Source: Engraulis encrasicolus
Taxonomy: Eukaryota; Chordata; Actinopteri; Clupeiformes; Engraulidae
Length of the DNA stretch: 64,000 nt
Reading direction: 5' to 3'
NCBI RefSeq assembly: GCF_034702125.1
Contig: NC_085880.1
Span: forward strand, 19,095,528 to 19,159,527
Shown: positions 63,708 to 64,000 of the stretch, piece by piece
Layout: every line of letters starts with the position of its first letter
Position numbering within the stretch: the first letter of the stretch is position 1
Made by a program: the position numbers and the translations under genes
The notes under the pieces: model-generated
Seen by the model: only the letters and a program-made list of their open reading frames with translations
Database searches by the model: none
What the model was told of the DNA's origin: nothing

Positions 63708-64000
63708 CAATGACAGTTGCCCTGGCCACCAAGGAGGCCATGCCCCAGAGAGGGCGTGCCCCAAGCCCTGGCGTGGCCTGCCCTGTCCCAGTCTCCCCTG
63801 GCCTGCCCTGTCCCAGTCTCCCCTGGCCTGCCCTGCTTCCTCAGCACTCTGGAGCGGCACGTTAGCCAAGTAGGGATTACCCTTAAGAGGAGCGGGGAGA
63901 GGAGAGGAGAGGAGAGGAGGACTATAAACTGGGCCAGTTGTGACAGGGACGTGTCCCTAGCCACCTCCACCACCACCACCACACACCTGCAAGACAAGTC
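63708..64000. other. Right edge: CCTGGCCTG and GGAGA tandem repeats
   Basis: CCTGCCCTGTCCCAGTCTCC occurs twice at about 63778-63830, and GAGGAGAG units at 63900-63920. No gene is visible before the window ends. Confidence 0.5.

Noticed and set aside
59520..64000. First exon of hk1, the next gene in human
   Set aside because: No sequence resembling the HK1 N terminus followed by a GT donor was found.

Overview
This is nuclear DNA from a ray-finned fish, very probably a teleost. The evidence is intron-split vertebrate genes, Jockey-superfamily LINEs, tRNA-derived SINEs, many hAT-type MITEs with 8-bp target-site duplications, and very long (CA)n, (GT)n and (CT)n microsatellites. The species cannot be named from the sequence alone.

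Four plus-strand genes lie in the order and orientation known from human 10q22: srgn (serglycin, 10.0-13.1 kb), vps26a (retromer subunit, 17.1-23.05 kb), supv3l1 (mitochondrial RNA helicase, 25.7-37.0 kb) and hkdc1 (tandem-domain hexokinase, 39.4-59.0 kb). I rebuilt each from splice sites and reading phase. The chains close without internal stops at 185, 327, 789 and 916 residues. A fifth gene, an intronless rhodopsin-class GPCR most like leukotriene B4 receptors, lies antisense inside hkdc1 intron 9 (48.9-49.9 kb).

Layout: 0-10 kb is gene-free. It holds a 5'-truncated LINE, a hAT element nested in another hAT element, a 1.45-kb element with long inverted repeats, SINE pieces and microsatellites. 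srgn follows, then a repeat-filled spacer (14-17 kb). vps26a, supv3l1 and hkdc1 then follow head to tail with short spacers. From 59 to 64 kb there is the hkdc1 3' end, microsatellites, a SINE, MITEs and a locally duplicated block with a short telomere-like stretch. No first exon of the expected next gene, hk1, was recognised.

The four plus-strand genes are not known to share a pathway. They are a conserved block: granule proteoglycan, endosomal sorting, mitochondrial RNA turnover, and hexose phosphorylation.

The most unusual signal is at exon edges. (1) hkdc1 exon 10 is split by a 418-bp intron flanked by a 6-bp direct repeat, which looks like a recent intron gain by insertion. (2) A hAT MITE inserted at the 5' splice site of vps26a exon 5 and duplicated that splice site as its target-site duplication. 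Other mobile elements end 11-15 nt from the acceptors of supv3l1 exon 11 and hkdc1 exons 2 and 3. (3) At least eight exon-intron junctions in vps26a, supv3l1 and hkdc1 have one to three nearby partial copies carrying the splice site. Real duplications and assembly artefacts must be separated with long reads.
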